Source: Onchidella celtica (lineage: Eukaryota; Mollusca; Gastropoda; Systellommatophora; Onchidiidae). From it: 64,000 bases of DNA. The notes under the pieces were generated by a model, which was not told the DNA's origin, ran no database searches, and saw nothing but the letters and a program-made list of their open reading frames with translations. The stretch covers positions 42,726,112-42,790,111 of the forward strand of contig OZ007575.1 of NCBI GenBank assembly GCA_963931925.1, in the 5' to 3' direction. Each line of letters opens with the position of its first letter. The first letter of the stretch is position 1. The translations under genes and the position numbers were made by a program. Shown here in pieces: positions 20,355-31,569 of this stretch.

Positions 20355-21551
20355 TGTCACAAATCCCAGACTGGGAGATGTAATAAGTTATGACAGGACA
20401 ACAATCACGAACAAACAAGTTAACACTTAACAGAACAATCCATCAGACTCACACATTTATTAAACATAATTATACAGATAATAGCGCAATTACATACATT
20501 ATATTATTGAAATCAACTGCCGTACAACGGCCTTATTCTCACACACACTCTTCCTCGGATCCACAACCCGGTAGTTACTCCTAAAGGCACTTCGGCCTCA
20601 GCCTCTCCCCTCAGGGTCTTAATAGCATATTACTAATTTACTGGCACCGCAGTCTCTCAATATCACCTTCCTATTGTCATACACCTTAGCATTCCCCTAG
20701 CACCTCAGCAGGGCAATAACACATTATCATTTCAATAGACATTATCATTTCAATAGACATTATCATTTCAATAGTACATTCTCCCCTCAGCATGGCAATA
20801 GTGCATTATCACATTCACGCTCATATCTACGTCCCTGTCCGTGGCCTGACTACCACGACTTTATGTGCCTCTACTGTCCTGCACTGACAGCCTCACTTCT
20901 GGCCTATGTGTGGCCTCCGGCCCTATGCTGGCCTATCCCCTGTGCTCATCAAGGTGGCTCTGCGGCCCGTCCTCGACACCTACAAGAATAACATTACATT
21001 GGTATAATACCCTACCATTTCTATTCACTCCACCTCTCCTTACAACCCATTAAGCGTACACACACTAGTTCACCTTTCGCTCACCACACATCTTACGGTA
21101 ACACACCTCCATCGGAGTACACACTACTCACTCGCGCTACAAATCCATGAACTCACTTTCATCTATCGCTCATGGCGCACATTGCTATATCCAATATCAA
21201 GGACTTCCACATTCCTCACCTATACTTATTTACATCATGGTAATAGACGAATATAATATAATACATCAATCATAATAATCAATCAACGTTCTACGTACCA
21301 GTCATTACTGGAAAGACTCTCTCACTAGTCTTCTCGACTGCTTCCCTTATGTCCGCCCGATGGGCTCTTATTCACAGGTCCGTTCCATAGGACCTTCTAA
21401 CTTGCAGTGATAGTAATACAGCGCTTTCGCCTCCTTCAGACCCCCCCACTACTCACAACAGCACGCTTAACTTGCTGTCTACTGTGGGCCCTTCTTACTC
21501 TACACCCGCTCTGTAGCAATCCCCTTAATTGCACTCACTCCACTCGTGACA
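20355..21551 (-). repeat. 5' LTR of outer element (LTR type A)
   Basis: 1197 bp, TGTCAC...GTGACA, partner of 5218-6414. Confidence 0.94.
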
Positions 21552-22446
21552 ACAACAGTACACTGATCAGTGTAATTTAGGACGCATGTACGATGTAGCC
21601 TAGATCTAGATCAAGATCTAGTTACTCAGTCGGCACACAGATTATTTAGGCCTAGATAAAGGTAGAAAAGAACACGCACAATCGGCACACAGATTATGTA
21701 GATCTAGGTAGAAAACAACTCACAACTGGCATAGTAACACCCGCATGGCCCATGCAAAAGGCAGACGGCACAGAAACTCATGCCTTCAAACTTTGAAACG
21801 CAACCGGAAGTTTAAAGTCGAAACAGAACAAAGGCAGGAGGGAGGCCATCGTTGTTGAGGAGAAAGCATCATTCGATATTTTTAGGCCTATTTTCATTTA
21901 TTACAAAATTACGATACTTCGCTTTCATGTCAAAGGAATAGACATAGTGGCAAAAAGAACTATCTTTCACAAGTCATGTAATTTTTTCAGGTTTGGGCAT
22001 TTTCTTCCTCGCAGCAGTGATTTTTTTTCCTTGCTGTTTTTTTTATATAGACAATTGGGTAAAATTGGACGGTTGTACTCTATAGCTGAAAAAACTACTG
22101 AACGTAGAGCCATGAAAAAATTACTGAAAGTAGTTCAAAGACTGAGCAAGGTTTGTATCAATTCATTTAAATGATGCAACAACCTTAAAAATTTAGAAAA
22201 ATAGAAAACAAAATGGGCCGTTCGAGGTTTTCCGATTCGTCATTTTTACAGCTCAGACAAGCCGAGTGTAGTAAGATATTTTGGTAACTCGAAACTTTGG
22301 TCACCTAAGGCTCAGGAACCGCATCACACTCATGCTTCAAACTTTGCACAACAGCATATTATCAAGGCGAAATTAACATGGGCTATATTAGCAATTATGA
22401 AATATTCAGGCTTCTACGTTTTATTTTTCCTCGTTTCAGCATCATC
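21552..22446. other. Unassigned intronic DNA right of outer element
   Basis: No coding sequence recognised. It contains a partial direct repeat (CGGCACACAGATTAT at about 21637 and 21690) and an AGATCTAG-rich palindromic stretch near 21600-21625. Confidence 0.45.
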
Positions 22447-22732
22447 TAGATCTATGTCGAGTCATGGTTCGCCATTTTAAGGTTTCGTTATCACTTCCTG
22501 CGATGTATTCACTATCAAACACACTAACCCGTGCGCAAATCATGCTGTTGTACGGGACGCGCAGGGTGTCAACTCACAAAGGCAAAGCAGTAAGACTTAA
22601 TTAAAAACAAACAAACAAAATTAAAATAAAAAATAGGAACAGGCAAGATGAAGCAGGTCCATAATAACCACCCAGAACTGAAACTAATATTCAAACCGAT
22701 TTATCCCGGGCAGGGCCGGGGACCTCAGCTAG
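22447..22732. repeat. Dispersed repeat family C, copy 1
   Basis: About 290 bp ending in CCGGGGACCTCAGCTAG. A closely similar copy lies in inverted orientation at 48067-48352. No ORF and no terminal inverted repeats seen. Confidence 0.75.
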
Positions 22733-22959
22733 TTATAGATAGAAGTGTTTACTATAATCATAATACAAGTCAGGACTCCCGGATAAGTTACCGTATTGGT
22801 TTTATGGTCTAAATATTACACATTCATCATGTTGTTTTTTTGTTTTTGTTTAATTGTTTTATCTGTTCAATTTTCCTGTTTTTTTTCCTGTTTTTTTTTT
22901 TTTGAAAAAGTTACTTCACCGAAACAATGAGATTTTTTTGTCTCCCCTTTTTCGTTGAG

Positions 22960-23040
22960 TTTCATTGCATCGTTTGGATTAGTATTTCTTACGCGAGGCT
23001 TTGCTACATACAACTTTTTCTGTTTGCCAATTCGTGACTT
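22960..23040 (+). repeat. Dispersed repeat family A, copy 3
   Basis: Shares TGCATCGTTTGG and CGAGGCTTTGCTACATAC with 799-882. Confidence 0.6.
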
Positions 23041-23375
23041 TACTATAGACGTGGTTACGATCTGATTTTGTTTGCCAAGTTGAGTTTGCTTTACTTGATT
23101 GTTCCTTTTCGTTCGACTCCAACTCAATATGTTATATAAATCCTGCCCTCTGATGAGACTTTTTAAAATGTTACCAAAGATTATATGGTAGCCGGTACTT
23201 TCATGACATAATCAGCCAGTGCCCCGTGTCGGTTTGTTAAATAGTGTTATTAAACAGTGTTAGAAAGTGGCAGCTGACGCTCTCAAATGATGATGAAAAT
23301 AATGACACTCTCATGTATTTAATGCAATGTAAGCATTATATCACCACCGTGCAAATACCATCATGGCTACCTTGT

Positions 23376-24422
23376 ATTATTTCCACTTTTACTGACGTTC
23401 TGGCGTCCTTATTACTAGACCTCAATTTGAGCATTCCTTTATTTACCAACCTGCTCATTCATCATGTCATAATTTGCTTTACCACAGTTTTTTTAGACCT
23501 CTCCTTCAAATGTTGTAACCTCCTCTAGATACATGTTTAAAATTACTAGAAGTTCAGTATTTGCCATTCAGGGCCAGATTTAGGCGAAGAGAGGCCATGG
23601 GCTATTACAGCTGTGAGGCCCCTCCCAATCCCCCACTTTCACGCCTAGAGGAAGATAGAAATGTTTTAAATAAACTGAGTAAAGCCAGTGGTGATGATAG
23701 GTGTTGAAAATTCGGCACTTCACAATTATTTCCACTTTTACTGACGTTCTGGCGTCCTTATTACTAGACCTCAATTTGAGCATTCCTTTATTTACCAACC
23801 TGCTCATTCATCATGTCATAATTTGCTTTACCACAGTTTTTTTAGACCTCTCCTTCAAATGTTGTAACCTCCTCTAGATACATGTTTAAAATTACTAGAA
23901 GTTCAGTATTTGCCATTCAGGGCCAGATTTAGGCGAAGAGAGGCCATGGGCTATTACAGCTGTGAGGCCCCTCCCAATCCCCCACTTTCACGCCTAGAGG
24001 AAGATAGAAATGTTTTAAATAAACTGAGTAAAGCCAGTGGTGATGATAGGTGTTGAAAATTCGGCACTTCACAATTATTTCCACTTTTACTGACGTTCTG
24101 GCGTCCTTATTACTAGACCTCAATTTGAGCATTCCTTTATTTACCAACCTGCTCATTCATCATGTCATAATTTGCTTTACCACAGTTTTTTTAGACCTCT
24201 CCTTCAAATGTTGTAACCTCCTCTAGATACATGTTTAAAATTACTAGAAGTTCAGTATTTGCCATTCAGGGCCAGATTTAGGCGAAGAGAGGCCATGGGC
24301 TATTACAGCTGTGAGGCCCCTCCCAATCCCCCACTTTCACGCCTAGAGGAAGATAGAAATGTTTTAAATAAACTGAGTAAAGCCAGTGGTGATGATAGGT
24401 GTTGAAAATTCGGCACTTCACA
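23376..24422 (+). repeat. Three tandem copies of a 349-bp unit
   Basis: Units start at 23376, 23725 and 24074, exactly 349 bp apart, and appear identical over most of their length. Each contains the left part of the MITE called at 24267-24603 plus about 190 bp of its left flank. The identical 75-codon - strand frames at 23580 and 23929 are products of this duplication and are not genes. Confidence 0.93.
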
Positions 24423-24603
24423 ATTCCTTCTCGAGAGAACATAAACCAGGAAAATTACAAAAGATTTGTTCGGAAACTACAGTGCATTGTAACATCATAT
24501 GTCACTAAATATTATGCAGATGGACCTGAGGCCACAAGGCCCCCAAGATTTTGAGGCCTTAGGCTTCAGCCTGCCTAGCCTAATGGTAAACCCGGCACTA
24601 CTG
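24267..24603. mobile_element. MITE, family D copy 1 (complete)
   Basis: 337 bp. The left end is CAGGGCCAGATTTAGG and the right end is the imperfect inverse GGTAAACCCGGCACTACTG, with CCATT immediately outside both ends as a 5-bp candidate target duplication. Non-coding. Inverted copy at 25490-25875. The CAGGGCC-type end recalls hAT elements, but the 5-bp flanks do not fit their usual 8 bp, so no superfamily is assigned. Confidence 0.55.
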
Positions 24604-24928
24604 CCATTATGCTAGGAAAATATTGTGTTATCGGGATACAAATTCCAAGCACAATTAACGTGTATAACATTTTGTTGTTGTTGTTATTGTGGTTGTAGTT
24701 GTTGTTGCAGTCGATATGGCTTCTACCAAATATTGCAGTCGTTTTCTGATTCTTTAACTATCTGCTCAGTTTGTCGTTCAGTTGGTAATGAAAAATCTGC
24801 TGTAATTAATGAATCAGTGATGACATGCTGCCAACTGTAAACAAATTCCAGCTTATGTGTAGGTGGCGACAACTAATTGCTAGGGAGATAATTTGAGATA
24901 AGTGCTTGGACTAGCTATCTTCTCTCTC

Positions 24929-24936
24929 TCTTTCTG

Positions 24937-24990
<54 letters not shown>

Positions 24991-25115
24991 GTTCTCTCGC
25001 TCACACCCTTGCTTTCTCTTTTCCTTTCTCTCTTTCTCTCTCTCTTTCTTAATTTCTCTCTCTTTTTTTGTCTGTCTGCCCGTTTTCTCTCGCACTGTCT
25101 CTCTTTCTCTCTGCC
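24929..25115 (+). repeat. CT-rich simple repeat
   Basis: A (CT)n core near 24940-24985 followed by a degenerate CTTT/CTCT tract. Ser/Leu-rich and Arg/Glu-rich frames here are artefacts of composition. Confidence 0.9.
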
Positions 25116-25456
25116 TCTAACGTTTTGCATTTTGGTTTTTTTTGTTTTTGTTTATTTTTTACTCATTCTATTTTTGGAGTGGAATACGGCCATCTGTTGT
25201 TTGTAATAATACACAAGGCAAATCTGTAACTATTGATTTATCTGGCTTTCTACATGGACAGGAACAATATGAAAAAAAGTAATTTGATTATCTGAGACAT
25301 ATGGTCCAGAAGATTTAAGATAGAATTATTGGCATGTTTAGCTGTTTAACTCTATTTTTTGCTTTCTTCCGATAATCTGCCTAAGTTGCCGGCTTGCCAT
25401 TGAGCTTCTGTTACCATGGTCATCAGCGCCTTTACAATCACTGTTATCCCACTTAT

Positions 25457-26070
25457 GCTGGGTTTTCATTAGTACTGACACGGAAACGACAGCGCCAGAT
25501 TTAGGGCCTACCATTACCCTCGCTAGGTAGACTGAAGCATAGGGCCTAAAAATCTAGGGGGGCCTTGTCGTCTCAGGTCAATCTGCATAATATTTTGTGA
25601 CACGCGTAGCCTTTTCTTACATAATATGATATTACAATGCACTGTAGTTTCTGAACAATCGTTTGTAATTTTTCCTAGTTTATGTTCTTTCGAGAAGGAG
25701 TTGCGAAGTGAGGCATTTTAAACACCTATCATCACCATTGGCGTTACTCAAGGATTTAAAACACCTCCATCTTCCTCTAGGCGTAAGAGGGAGAGGGGGG
25801 GAGGGAGGATTCGGGGGAGGGGGTCTCACAGTTAGACTAGCCTAGCCTCTCTTCATCTAAACCCGTCCCCGGGAGACGACAAAAATCCTAGTAGTAAAAA
25901 GAAAGAGTGTTTCTATGATTGTGTGGGCTACGGAAATGACATTTCCGTATGTCAGTTTTTATCTACAGAGTGAAGCTGTGGCTTATATGAAAATGAATGC
26001 CAACATTCCGTCTATTTCACTACTTGAAGGGCTCTTGACGTTTCCGTTTCCGTACACATGAAAACACGGC
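25457..26070. mobile_element. MITE, family E copy 1, interrupted by family D MITE
   Basis: The left end GCTGGGTTTTCATTAGTAC is mirrored at the right end by GTACACATGAAAACACGGC, with GGAAACG/CGTTTCC motifs inside both ends. The interior AAAAAGAAAGAGT matches the compact copy at 27383-27555. The inner 386 bp (25490-25875) are an inserted family D element. Confidence 0.65.
25490..25875. mobile_element. MITE, family D copy 2, inverted and nested
   Basis: Reverse-complement counterpart of 24267-24603 with many substitutions and indels. ACGAC occurs at both edges (25486-25490 and 25876-25880) as a possible 5-bp target duplication; depending on the exact end, one base is shared with the element. 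Confidence 0.55.
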
Positions 26071-26562
26071 TTTACTCGGACAATCTCACCAGGAACGCGA
26101 AAACTCTACAAACAGAAGCGTAGGCTCACACCATAGCATATTTTCTATTACCCACATGTCCAGATAAACAGAAGCTTCTGTTATAGGCCGTGCCCAGAAA
26201 CAAACAAAATTCTATTAAGGAAAGAGCGATGACGCGAACCAAGCTGTAATTGACATTTCGGTGAGTACCACATCTCCCATGAGATTAGATTTAAGACTGC
26301 CATGGACTGGAGAAAGGATACACCACATCAAACAGGCTCTGTGGCCATCGGGGGAAAAATAGACAGATAAACAGCAAAGAAGAAGAAGAAAAAGGAAAAA
26401 TGCCCCCCCCCCCCTCTGGAAATTTGGATTTGTGGGGGGAAACACAGAGATGTTATTTAGGTGGTTAGGAGAAGATGTGTGGCACAAACAGCCAGATACG
26501 GAACCCTGAACCTCTCCTTTGGTTATTGCATTTCCATACGCTGGAAATTGAATGAAAGTTGA

Positions 26563-26583
26563 GATGACAGAGAGAGAGAGAGG

Positions 26584-26645
<62 letters not shown>

Positions 26646-27081
26646 AGAGAGAGAAAGAAAGAGGTGAGAGAAAAAGGGACGGAGAGAGAGACAGACAGAA
26701 AAAGAGACACAGAGAGAGATAAAGAAAGACAGAAAGACAGAGAGAGATAAAGAAAGATAGAAAGACAGAGAAAGACAGACAAACATACATAGACAGAGTA
26801 AAAGAGGGGGAGAGGGGGGGGGGCAGAGAAAGAGAGAAACTTACAGATAGACAGAAAGACTGAGAGAGACAGATAGATGGAAAGAGAAAGACAGACAGAC
26901 AAACGGACATAGAATAAAAGAGAGACAAAGAGAGAGGCGACAGACAGATATACATAGAGAGAGTGAGAGAGATACAGAGAGAGAAAGAGGGAGGGGTGAG
27001 AGAGAGACATACACACAGACGAAAAGAGAAACAGAGACAGACAAACGTTCATAGAGTAAGAGAGAGAGAGAGAGAGAGCGC

Positions 27082-27120
<39 letters not shown>

Positions 27121-27175
27121 GGGGTGAGAGAGAAGTAAAAAAAGAGACAAGAGAGTGAAAACAAAGATTTCAATC
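26563..27175. repeat. ~600-bp polypurine (GA/GACA-rich) tract
   Basis: Nearly all-purine + strand made of (GA)n runs near 26590-26640 and 27060-27118 plus GAGACAGACAGA variants. The long Ser/Leu frames on the - strand are translated simple repeat, not genes. Confidence 0.92.
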
Positions 27176-27382
27176 GAAGTCAGCCACCCCCTCCCCCCCC
27201 CCCCTCCCATTGACCCCACTCCTCGCGCGTCCTCAAATTAAAATAAAGACACATTTATCCACAGCCTCCAAAACGATACCTTTCTGGCTATCTGAGTAGT
27301 TTAGTGACACAGTACGACATTCTTTCTCTGTCACATACAGATAGACAGAACAGCCTCAGGCAGAGCAGACAAAACGCCCAAA

Positions 27383-27555
27383 GCTCGGTTTTCATGTGTA
27401 CGGAAACGGAAACGGCAAAATCCATCATGTGGTAAAAAGAAAGAGTTTTTCCGTGTGTACAGAAATGGCGATTAAAAATTCTTTCTATTTAACTATTTGA
27501 GAGATTTTTTACCTTCCCGTTGTCGTTTCCGTTTCCGTACAAATGAAAACCCAGC
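27383..27555. mobile_element. MITE, family E copy 2
   Basis: A 173-bp element with near-perfect terminal inverted repeats: GCTCGGTTTTCATGTGTACG at the left, and the right end reads inward as GCTGGGTTTTCATTTGTACG. Both ends continue into GGAAACGGAAACG. The two sequences agree over more than 30 bp. Confidence 0.8.
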
Positions 27556-27749
27556 TTAACAAAGATCGAAAAGTGGTTGTGAACTCAACAGTGCAACATG
27601 CTATTTTAGCTAATCACCAAGTCTGCCACTGTGTGATTCGAAAATCAATCAAGAAATAAAACAACAACAACAGAAATTATTACCCAGTCAATCAAAATAC
27701 GAAAAACTCAACGATTAAAATACAATAATAATCGCATTATAAAGTAATC

Positions 27750-28080
27750 AAGGCCTCCAATGTAATCATGAAAGGCTTTTTAACCGCTGAGCCTTAAATT
27801 CTACAAATATTAGGCACAAAAGGACGTAAAGGCGTACGTGGCATATTATAAAAGGTAATGAAGTACGCCATATTTTTAATATTTTCTTTGATTTTGCACC
27901 ACAACTGAGTTGAATAGAAGAAGGTGTTCCCACATTTTGAGCCAAAAAAAAAAAAAAAACGCATTTCCTGCGAGTAGAATTAAAGGGTGTGACAGGAAAT
28001 TTCGTTCATTACCTGAATTGACACATTGGTGATCAAACTCCACTTATAAAATCAGATCTGTGTATTCCCTGAGCCATCAG
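27750..28080 (+). repeat. Dispersed repeat family F, copy 1
   Basis: About 330 bp sharing ATGAAAGGCTTTTTAACC, GAGCCTTAAATTCTACAAA, GACAGGAAATTTC and ACACATTGGT with 44482-44812. An inverted copy is at 55733-56045 and a partial diverged copy at about 42475-42585. Non-coding. Confidence 0.8.
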
Positions 28081-28200
28081 GCCAATTACTAATGATGATG
28101 ATGATAATAATAACAATAATAATAATAATAATAATAATACTAAATAAATAAATAAATAAATAAAAATAAATACAACAACAACAACAAAACGTATTGATCT
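28080..28200 (+). repeat. (ATA)n/(AATA)n simple repeat
   Basis: ATGATGATA, ATAATAATA and AAATAAATA runs followed by (ACA)n. Confidence 0.85.
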
Positions 28201-29038
28201 GCAGACTAGAAAAAGAATGACAAAAACAACATTTAAGTATGTAAAAGCAATGTATGTGATAGATTTATAATACAAAAAGCGTTTTGTCATTGCTTTCAAA
28301 AATCTAATTTTAAAAAAAATACTGCTTGAAGAGTCTGCTTAGAGCAAGTTTTCCAGTCGAGAGGTTGCTTAATACCTGAACCCTACATAATTATGGCAAG
28401 TGCTTGCTCTCTCCTCTATCCTGTCTATTTGATTGAATGACCTGCTTCATTAATTTGCCTGCTTTGATCAATGATCTATCAATCCAGCTCTATCGATCTG
28501 TCGCTCTATTTAATTCCTCTCTGTTTTTCTCCACCATCTTCTATCCCCAGACCTCACTTTTCTTTTGCCTGGATGCAATACCTTCTCTTGAGTTGTTCTA
28601 TGAAACAGCTCTCAGTGGATACGGTGATATCGATTTTCAAGATTTCATTCTCTCAAATAATGAAAGTTCTCCATTGTCTATCCAAAATCAGGAGCAAAGT
28701 GGCCGCTATCGTGCTGACCCATGGTTCAACCCAAACTCAAACTCAGTATTTGACGTCGGGTATTTGAAAGAAACGTGCATATTATATTAAAAACATTTCA
28801 TCAGAAAACACTAATTTTGCTTTATAAGAGGGCGTTTCTACCAGTACTATATAATTTCTTGTTGCCTTTGTCATTTTTATCCTGATAAAGTTATGGTTAT
28901 GTTCAACGGCATGGGCATTTTCATTTGACAAAGTTTCAATTATGGAAAAATAATTGTTTTATGGAAACACTGTTATTTTTATATTACTTGATTTCATCAA
29001 CAAAACGAAAAGAAAAAAAAATGAAAATGTGGCCCAAA

Positions 29039-29430
29039 GAAGTCACTCTCATACTGATCCTAATTTCCCTTAGCTTCTCTCATTCTGATCCCATTTTCCC
29101 CCTGACTCCTCTTTTAATGATCCCATTTTCCCTTAGATCCCTCTCATTCTGATCCTATTTTTCCCTTGACCCCTCTCATATTGATCCATTTTCCCTTAGC
29201 TTCTCTCATACTGATCCCATTTTCCCCATAGCTCCTTTCATACTGATCCCATTTTTCCCTTAGCTCCTCTCATATTGATCCCATTTTCCTTTAGCTTCTG
29301 TCATACTGATCCCATTTTTCCCTTAGCTCCTCTCATATTGATCCCATTTTCCTTTAGCTTCTGTCATACTGATCCCATTTTTCCCTTAGCTCCTCTCATA
29401 TTTATCCAATTTTCCTTTAGCTCCCCTCAT
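29039..29430 (+). repeat. Minisatellite, ~31-bp unit, about 13 copies
   Basis: Tandem degenerate units of the form CTCATACTGATCCCATTTTC followed by CCTTAGCTC(CT). The unit order and spacing are regular with small indels. It lies in the 27.5-kb intron of the IgGFc-like gene. Confidence 0.9.
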
Positions 29431-31569
29431 GGTTCATCTTATTCCATTGCCCGGGAGCTTTGTTTGGCTTTCCGGCAACGCAGTGTAAAAAAGATTCTCG
29501 CTGCCCGGGTCGCACTTGCCATCCTTCAAAACACAAACCTCTCCTCGGGATTGTAATGACGATGATTAAACAATCGCTTGAAACTGCACATTGATGCATT
29601 CAATGGCATTTGCTATTGTAAGGAATTGCCCCTTCAAACACCATGTTATCTGCCTATGGGCATTGCTTGTTGAAGAAACAAATGCATCTTCTAAGAGAAT
29701 GTCATCAGCTTAGTAAAGAACTCTTGAAAGTATTATTTCTGTATCGCAATCTTATTCTTGTTTGTCCCAACTGCACTTTCTGCACAGCTGAGAAATTCAA
29801 AGTTAAATCTTTTGCGGCTTTAGTATTATGATAAAGGAGTTAGAATAAATCGGAACTATGAAACAAGTTGATAAGTGCAACAAAGCATTTTAAACAACTG
29901 CCAAAGTATGCATTTGTTATATCTCTTCTACGTACTAAAAGATCTCCAGTTGTTGTTGTTTTTTTTTCAGATAATGGAGATAGAACAAACAAGAACTAAA
30001 GTCGTGGCATGTTTTTAAGCTTCGTCTGGATCTGATTTTGCAGCGGAAGAATTTAGCCGCGAGATTGAAATACGATAGAGTGTGTCTGTGAACCAAAGCA
30101 TTATGTGGTCTTCTTTCTCCGTCTAAAATTGTTTATCTCTTCTTCCTTTTTCCACTGATCGTATCTTTCTACTAGTTTTGTTCTTTTTAATTTTCTCCAT
30201 TTACGATGAGCTTTTTTTCCTCCCTAGTTTTGCAGAGTTATGGTGGTTATCTCTATCAGTTTCATAACTATATGAAACACCCATCCATTCATCCATCTGA
30301 CTAACCAATACGGCAACAAATCCGTCCAACCGTTGTCAGATAAATGATTTTGTCGGCAAAATTATTGCTTTTAGTTGTTCACCCCTTTTCAGCTAACTAA
30401 CGCTGGAAATCCATAACATCTGACACCGAAACGGTGCGGATACGAACATGCATTTGGCTTCGGTGTCATGGTAGTGTCGGGTATGTGGATTTTCAAATTA
30501 AGGCTAAAGTAGAGGCTTTGTTTACCGGTAGGCCGCCAGCTAATGAATGTCTTAAAATGCAAGGATATCAGAGAGACACCTCCTACGTGGGTCATGCGTA
30601 ACGACCATCGAGCCACGGTGCTGATTGTTACCGAGTTTATTTCGTATTTGGTCTCTAAAATCAGATTACGCAGCATTCATAAATTATCACTCACTTAAGC
30701 AGGCATATCTAAAACTTAAGCTGCTTATCAATAGAAATCTCCTAGATGGAACTATTGAATTCATTGCTTTACCTAGCAACACTCATCCACTCAACCAATC
30801 GACTGACCAGTCATACACACAAGGCAAGTGATTATGTCAAACTTTAACCAGTCGATAGGTGAACCTTGTACATGAAAACTTGGCCATATTACACAAGGGA
30901 GGACTATTTTCACCTTGTAGACAAACTGGGAAAAGTTTGTCAGCGAAGTTTGGGGAAAGGTTTAGGTGTAGGGTTAAGGCTAGGGTTAGCTGAACTATAG
31001 TCCCCACGGGACAAAGAAAAGACAATCAACAAAGAAAAGACAGCCCGCAAGGATCCTTGCACCATCCTCATATGCAGATATTTGCAACAAAACATGCTTC
31101 TTCAACATAGGTAAGATTTGCCTTGAGCGAAGCTGCTGAAGGAAGAACGTCCAGATCAAGCTGCTTAGACCAACTGTCAAGACGTAAAGAGCCAATCTTC
31201 AGTCCCCGTGGAAATAAGAGAACTACTGTTTTTTGTGTTGTTTTTTTTTCAAGATAACTTCGCTCGTTGGTAATTTGAGTTTCCAAATTTGGCATGGCTT
31301 TCCAAATCATTCTGCCTTGACTAAAAATTATTTTTCTTATTTAAACTGCAAGAATGCACAAGGGGGGCTGCTTCATAAACTTATAAGTTATATCAATATT
31401 GGTAACAGGTGAGTTTCGGGTACACCAAGAGTTTTACCAATATGACAACCTTTTTTTTTTTCACGGCATATCTACCCGAAAAACTTTCTCAGGAATCAGC
31501 CACAAGATGAGAAAGACTGACTTTAAATTTATCAGTACTTTTTTCCCTTCTTTCTCTATTTATGTACAG
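29431..31569 (+). other. Distal end of the 27.5-kb intron
   Basis: No exon was recognised. Several short frames are open but lack flanking splice consensus or motif content. A GGGTTA/GGCTAGGGTTA stretch near 30970-30990 is telomere-like by composition only. Confidence 0.4.

Larger units (their letters stand above)
5218..21551 (-). mobile_element. Outer Gmr1-like Ty3/gypsy retrotransposon, split by nested copy
   Basis: A - strand LTR retrotransposon of about 7.83 kb once the nested element (8533-17032) and one 5-bp duplication are removed. Its 5' LTR is 20355-21551 and its 3' LTR 5218-6414, both 1197 bp, differing at about nine sites by eye. The flanks are ACAAA (5213-5217) and ACAAC (21552-21556), a one-mismatch candidate target duplication. 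The coding halves lie at 17033-19387 and 6773-8532. Counting codons across the break shows one continuous frame of 1370 codons including the stop before the nested insertion. It lacks 176 codons of the integrase core. It sits antisense in an intron of the IgGFc-like gene. Confidence 0.9.

Noticed and set aside
23580-24156. Two identical 75-codon frames as a duplicated gene
   Set aside because: They are by-products of the 349-bp tandem triplication and overlap a MITE end.
26215-27173. Long Ser/Leu-rich frames on the - strand
   Set aside because: Translations of the GA/GACA simple repeat; open in several frames at once.
28437-28790. 117-codon + strand frame as an exon
   Set aside because: No domain, no convincing donor, and not needed: exon A joins exon B in phase without it.
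29039-29430. Regular repeats resembling a CRISPR array
   Set aside because: No unique spacers of constant length, units are contiguous and degenerate, and the genome is eukaryotic.
30960-30990. Telomere-like GGGTTA repeats
   Set aside because: Only a few degenerate units in an internal repeat-rich region.
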